Positions 60,588 through 64,000 of a stretch of DNA of 64,000 nt are shown here, in pieces (position 1 is the first letter of the stretch; each line of letters opens with the position of its first letter). The DNA lies in the NCBI RefSeq assembly GCF_900104675.1, contig NZ_LT629945.1:1416756-1480755 (forward strand), in the 5' to 3' direction. This DNA is from Angelakisella massiliensis (GTDB lineage: Bacteria; Bacillota; Clostridia; Oscillospirales; Ruminococcaceae). The translations under genes and the position numbers were made by a program. The notes below the pieces were generated by a model, which had not been told where the DNA came from, did not search any database, and was given only the letters and a program-made list of their open reading frames with translations.

Positions 60588-62837
60588 ATGATGTTCAAAC
60601 TGTCAGGAAACAGCACACGTTTTCGGCTGATCGTGGTGGGAGTGCTGCTGACAGTGGTGGGCTTTGGATGGGTGATACGGAATCTGTATCAGATTCAGTT
60701 GGTCAACGGTGATTTTTATCAGCAGCGGGCGGTGGCCCAGCAGCTGCGCACCACCTCCATCAACGCCAACCGGGGAGCCATTTACGACACCAATATGAAT
60801 AAGCTGGCGGTATCCGCCACTGTATGGACAGTCCTCTTTTCTCCCGCCGACATCACCGACGCGGAAGCGGAGGTGCTGGCCGATGGTATGAGCGAGATCC
60901 TGGGTGTGGACCGGGAGTTTATTATTGAAAAGGCCAAGAACAAAAAGAACTATTACCAGGTGGTCAAGCGGAAGGTGGATAAGGAGGTGGCCGATCAGGT
61001 CATCGAATTCGCCAGCAAAAACGGCATCAAGGGCGTTTCCCTGGAGGAGGATACCAAGAGGTATTATCCTTACGGTTCTTTGGCTTCTACGGTGCTGGGC
61101 TTTGTCAATGGTGAAAACCAGGGCGCTTACGGCCTGGAGGCTTACTACAACAACACCCTCAGCGGAACTCCCGGGCGGGTGGTATCCGCCAAAAACGCCT
61201 GGGGCAACGATATGTCGTTCCAATACCAGGATATGTACCAGCCCCAGGATGGCAACAGCATTGTGCTGACCATTGATCAAACGGTCCAGTCAGTGATGGA
61301 GCGGCATCTGCGCACCGCGGTCATTGAGCACGGGGTCCGCAACCGGGCTGCCGCGATCTTTATGGACGTCAATACCGGGGCGATTTTGGGTATGGTGACC
61401 ATGCCGGATTTCGATCCAAACAATCCAAATGAAATCGCCGATGCCGCTACCAAAGCGGAGCTGGATGCCATGGACCAGGATTCTGAGGAATACCAGCAGC
61501 GGCTCTTTGAAGCCCAGACGGAGCAGTGGAACAACAAATGTATTTCCGAGCCCAACGAGCCTGGTTCGGTTTTCAAGATCATCACCCTGTCCTCAGCGCT
61601 GGAGACTGGTTCGGTGGAGCCGGAGGATCATTTCTATTGCCCCGGCTACCATATGGTGGGCAGCATCCGCAAAAGCTGCTGGAAGACAGCGGGGCATGGG
61701 GATCAAACCCTGACCCAGGCGGTGGAGAATTCCTGCAACCCTGCCTTCATGATGATCGGTCAGGCGCTGGGCGCCCACAATTTCTACCAATATTTCGCCA
61801 GCTTTGGCCTGACCCAGCCTACCGGTATTTCTTTGCCCGGTGAGGCGGGGAGCATCTACCACAGTGAGGAAGCTTTGGCCAATCCCCTGGATTACGAAAA
61901 CTCTCTGACCAGCTGTTCCTTCGGTCAGACCTTCAAGGTCACTCCCATCCAGCTGATCACCGCGGTGTCCGCGGCGGTCAACGGCGGCTATCTCTACCAG
62001 CCCTACCTGGTCAAACAGGTGCTGGACAGCCAGGGAAACGTGGTGGAGAACATTGAGCCCCAGATGAAGCGCCAGGTCATCTCTGAGGAGACCTCCGCCG
62101 AGGTGGCCAAAATGCTGGAAAGCGTCGTGGTCAACGGTTCCGGCCGCAACGCCTACATCCCCGGCTACCGCATCGGCGGCAAGACCGGTACTTCTGAAAA
62201 AATCGACCTTTACAACCAGACCGGTGAGATGCGCTACATCCTTTCCTTCACCGGTGTGGCGCCCATGGACGATCCCCAGTACGCCTGCCTGGTGCTGCTG
62301 GATGAGCCGGACCTGGACAGCGCCAATGCTTACGGTTCCACCATCGCCGCCCCCATTGTGGGCTCCATCTTCTCTGAGGTGCTGCCTTATCTGGGTGTAG
62401 AGAAGGTCTACAACGAGCGGGAATTGGAGCAGGCAGACGTTTATCTGGATAATCAGGTGGGCAAAGGCCCTCACGCTGCCCAGAGTGCCCTGACTCAAAA
62501 GGGGCTGAACAGTGAAATTCTGGGTGCGGGCGGTACAGTGGTGGCTCAGGTCCCTGAGGCCGGTACCAAGGTTCCTCCCGGCAGTACGGTGATGCTCTTT
62601 ACCGACGAGGCTTCCCAGTCCGAGCAGGTGGTGGTTCCCGACGTTCGGGGCAAGAGCGGTCTGGCGGCAAATCAAATGATCCTCAATGCCGGGCTGAACA
62701 TCCGGGTCACGGGAGTGGGAGTGGAAAACCAGTACGCCGTGGCCGCAAAACAGGATATCGCCGGCGGTACCAAAGTACCCCGGGGAACAGTGATCACCGT
62801 GGACTTTGCCAATTCCTCCATGCAAAATATTTACTGA
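60588..62837 (+). CDS. class B penicillin-binding protein with PASTA domains (FtsI/SpoVD-like)
   Basis: A 749-residue transpeptidase. One membrane helix near the N-terminus (residues 15-35) is followed by the PBP dimerisation domain (ANRGAIYDTNMNKLAVSA, in part: NRGAIYDTNMNKLA) and the transpeptidase domain with Ser327 in EPGSVFKI, SxN at 382-384 (ENSCNP) and KTG at 532-534 (GGKTGTSEK). Two PASTA domains end the protein. It crosslinks septal or spore-cortex peptidoglycan. In Firmicutes this slot holds ftsI (pbpB) and/or spoVD; only one such gene is seen here. AAGGAG precedes the ATG. Confidence 0.93.
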   Translation: MMFKLSGNSTRFRLIVVGVLLTVVGFGWVIRNLYQIQLVNGDFYQQRAVAQQLRTTSINANRGAIYDTNMNKLAVSATVWTVLFSPADITDAEAEVLADGMSEILGVDREFIIEKAKNKKNYYQVVKRKVDKEVADQVIEFASKNGIKGVSLEEDTKRYYPYGSLASTVLGFVNGENQGAYGLEAYYNNTLSGTPGRVVSAKNAWGNDMSFQYQDMYQPQDGNSIVLTIDQTVQSVMERHLRTAVIEHGVRNRAAAIFMDVNTGAILGMVTMPDFDPNNPNEIADAATKAELDAMDQDSEEYQQRLFEAQTEQWNNKCISEPNEPGSVFKIITLSSALETGSVEPEDHFYCPGYHMVGSIRKSCWKTAGHGDQTLTQAVENSCNPAFMMIGQALGAHNFYQYFASFGLTQPTGISLPGEAGSIYHSEEALANPLDYENSLTSCSFGQTFKVTPIQLITAVSAAVNGGYLYQPYLVKQVLDSQGNVVENIEPQMKRQVISEETSAEVAKMLESVVVNGSGRNAYIPGYRIGGKTGTSEKIDLYNQTGEMRYILSFTGVAPMDDPQYACLVLLDEPDLDSANAYGSTIAAPIVGSIFSEVLPYLGVEKVYNERELEQADVYLDNQVGKGPHAAQSALTQKGLNSEILGAGGTVVAQVPEAGTKVPPGSTVMLFTDEASQSEQVVVPDVRGKSGLAANQMILNAGLNIRVTGVGVENQYAVAAKQDIAGGTKVPRGTVITVDFANSSMQNIY

Positions 62838-62886
62838 CAGTGAAACTCCCATGGCCGCTGCCGGGGAGGAAAGGAGCGTGGGCCTT

Positions 62887-64000
62887 ATGACCCTGGATCA
62901 GTATCTTTTGGATCTATCCTATCGTACAAATCTGCAGCATCCGCAGCAGACAGAGATTACCGCCCTCACCAGTGATTCCCGTCAGATCCGTCCCGGCTGC
63001 ATCTTTGTCTGCATCAAAGGGGGAAAATTCGACGGTCATACCGCTGCTCCTCAGGCGCTTGCGGAGGGAGCCGCCGCTGTGGTGACAGAGCGGGATCTGG
63101 GCCTTGAAAAGCAGATTGTGGTAGAAAACACCCGCAGCGCCTACGCTTTGCTGTGTGCCGCCCATTTCGGTCATCCCTCCCGGCGGCTGAAGCTCATCGG
63201 CGTCACCGGTACCAATGGCAAAACCACCGTGACCTATCTGCTCAAAAGCATTCTCACTGCCTGCGGCAAAAAAACAGGATTGCTGGGCACCATCCATAAT
63301 GAGATCCTGGATATGGTCTTGCCTGCCAAATACACCACTCCCGACCCCTATCAGCTCCATGCCATGCTTGCCAGAATGGTGGAAGCGGGCTGTGAATATG
63401 TGGTGATGGAAACCTCCTCCCACGCCCTGGACCAGCATCGCCTGGATGGCTGCTCCTTTGAGGCTGGCATCTTTACCAACCTCACCCAGGACCACCTGGA
63501 TTATCATGGAACGATGGAAAACTACTTCCAGGCCAAGGCAAAGCTGTTCGGGCTGGCCAAAAGGGCTGTGGTCAACGGGGATGACCCCTATGGACGCAGG
63601 CTGAAAGAGAGCCTGGGGGCCGGATGTGTCACCTGGTCCCTGGAAGGGGATGAGGCTGATTACGCTGCCAGGGAGATCACCTTCGGAGCGGATGGAAGCC
63701 GGTTTCTTTTCACCAATAAAGGAGGATTGTCTCTGCGGGTATCCATCCCCATGCCGGGACGTTTTTCCGTCTCCAACGCTATGGCGGCAGCGGTGACCGC
63801 TGTGGAGCTGGGCTTTGCCCCGGAGGATGTGGCAAAAGGGTTGGCTGCCTGCACCGGCGTTACCGGCCGTGCGGAAGTGATCCCCACCGGGCGGAATTTC
63901 ACGGTGATACGGGATTATGCCCATACCCCCGATGGCCTGGAGAAGATCACCAGCACTCTGCGGGAGTTTGCCACCGGACGGATCATGACGCTGTTCGGCT
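62887..64000 (+). CDS. murE: UDP-MurNAc-tripeptide synthetase MurE, cut by window end
   Basis: The first 371 codons of a Mur ligase that adds the third amino acid to the peptidoglycan stem. The N-domain (ITALTSDSRQIRPGCIFVCI) is followed by the ATP loop GVTGTNGKTTVTYLL, the carbamylated-lysine region and ETSSHALDQHRLDG, and the start of the C-domain (VIRDYAHTPDGLEKI). The DNPR-type motif that shows meso-diaminopimelate versus lysine choice lies beyond the window. ATG 62887 has AAGGAG ten bases upstream. It is 49 bases after the penicillin-binding protein gene, continuing the division cluster. Confidence 0.95.
   Translation, partial: MTLDQYLLDLSYRTNLQHPQQTEITALTSDSRQIRPGCIFVCIKGGKFDGHTAAPQALAEGAAAVVTERDLGLEKQIVVENTRSAYALLCAAHFGHPSRRLKLIGVTGTNGKTTVTYLLKSILTACGKKTGLLGTIHNEILDMVLPAKYTTPDPYQLHAMLARMVEAGCEYVVMETSSHALDQHRLDGCSFEAGIFTNLTQDHLDYHGTMENYFQAKAKLFGLAKRAVVNGDDPYGRRLKESLGAGCVTWSLEGDEADYAAREITFGADGSRFLFTNKGGLSLRVSIPMPGRFSVSNAMAAAVTAVELGFAPEDVAKGLAACTGVTGRAEVIPTGRNFTVIRDYAHTPDGLEKITSTLREFATGRIMTLFG

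Overview
The window reads as chromosomal DNA of an anaerobic, low-oxygen-adapted Firmicute, most likely a moderately GC-rich clostridium of the Oscillospirales/Ruminococcaceae type. This rests on several Firmicute hallmarks: AGGAGG ribosome sites; a CIRCE-controlled hrcA-grpE-dnaK-dnaJ operon; a ylxM-ffh-rpsP-khpA-rimM-trmD operon; a SpoVD-like PASTA penicillin-binding protein in an mraZ-headed division cluster; DUF2325, DUF3793 and CXXC microprotein families; and TTG/GTG starts. Species assignment is inference. I found no transposase, phage gene, CRISPR array or rRNA. There is one tRNA, tRNA-Val(CAC).

Layout. 1-7 kb: MATE exporter, a microprotein, an anchored LysM-G5-M23 cell-wall hydrolase and an orphan oligopeptide-binding lipoprotein. 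7-13 kb: a cysteine desulfurase with short ThiI (tRNA 4-thiouridine), then a very unusual 1180-codon gene in which a degenerate CinA is fused to a membrane-anchored class B sortase with a repeat and Ser/Pro tail. 13.4-17.4 kb: NYN-LOTUS protein, then a redox operon (micropeptide, TlpA-like thioredoxin lipoprotein, CXXC microprotein, membrane polyferredoxin, three-helix membrane protein, Rrf2 regulator). 17.5-19.2 kb: flavodoxin, DUF3793 and DUF2325 genes with two copies of a 16-bp TTAGC palindrome, probably a metal regulon. 19.7-24.7 kb: sugar kinase, GNAT acetyltransferase, patatin lipase, polysaccharide deacetylase. 25-27.8 kb: polar amino acid ABC transporter with a small upstream ORF. 28-33 kb: XRE regulator coupled to comF, mreB, DUF2461, ECF sigma/anti-sigma pair with a recognisable ECF promoter. 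33.5-39.8 kb: two membrane proteins and the heat-shock operon. 40-49.6 kb: NSS symporter, EamA transporter, HD protein, microprotein, tRNA-Val, MoxR-DUF58-membrane protein operon and hypothetical proteins. 49.7-58 kb: SRP/translation operon, HPr, uvrC, rsmD, coaD. 58-64 kb: mraZ-rsmH-ftsL-spoVD/ftsI-murE (murE cut by the window end).

Most of the window is core housekeeping in ordinary order. The parts deserving attention are the CinA-sortase chimera and its tail, the redox operon, the paired metal-type operators, the CGA-rich leader peptide, and the helically phased GGTGG/CCACC arrays before mraZ, which look like MraZ operators.
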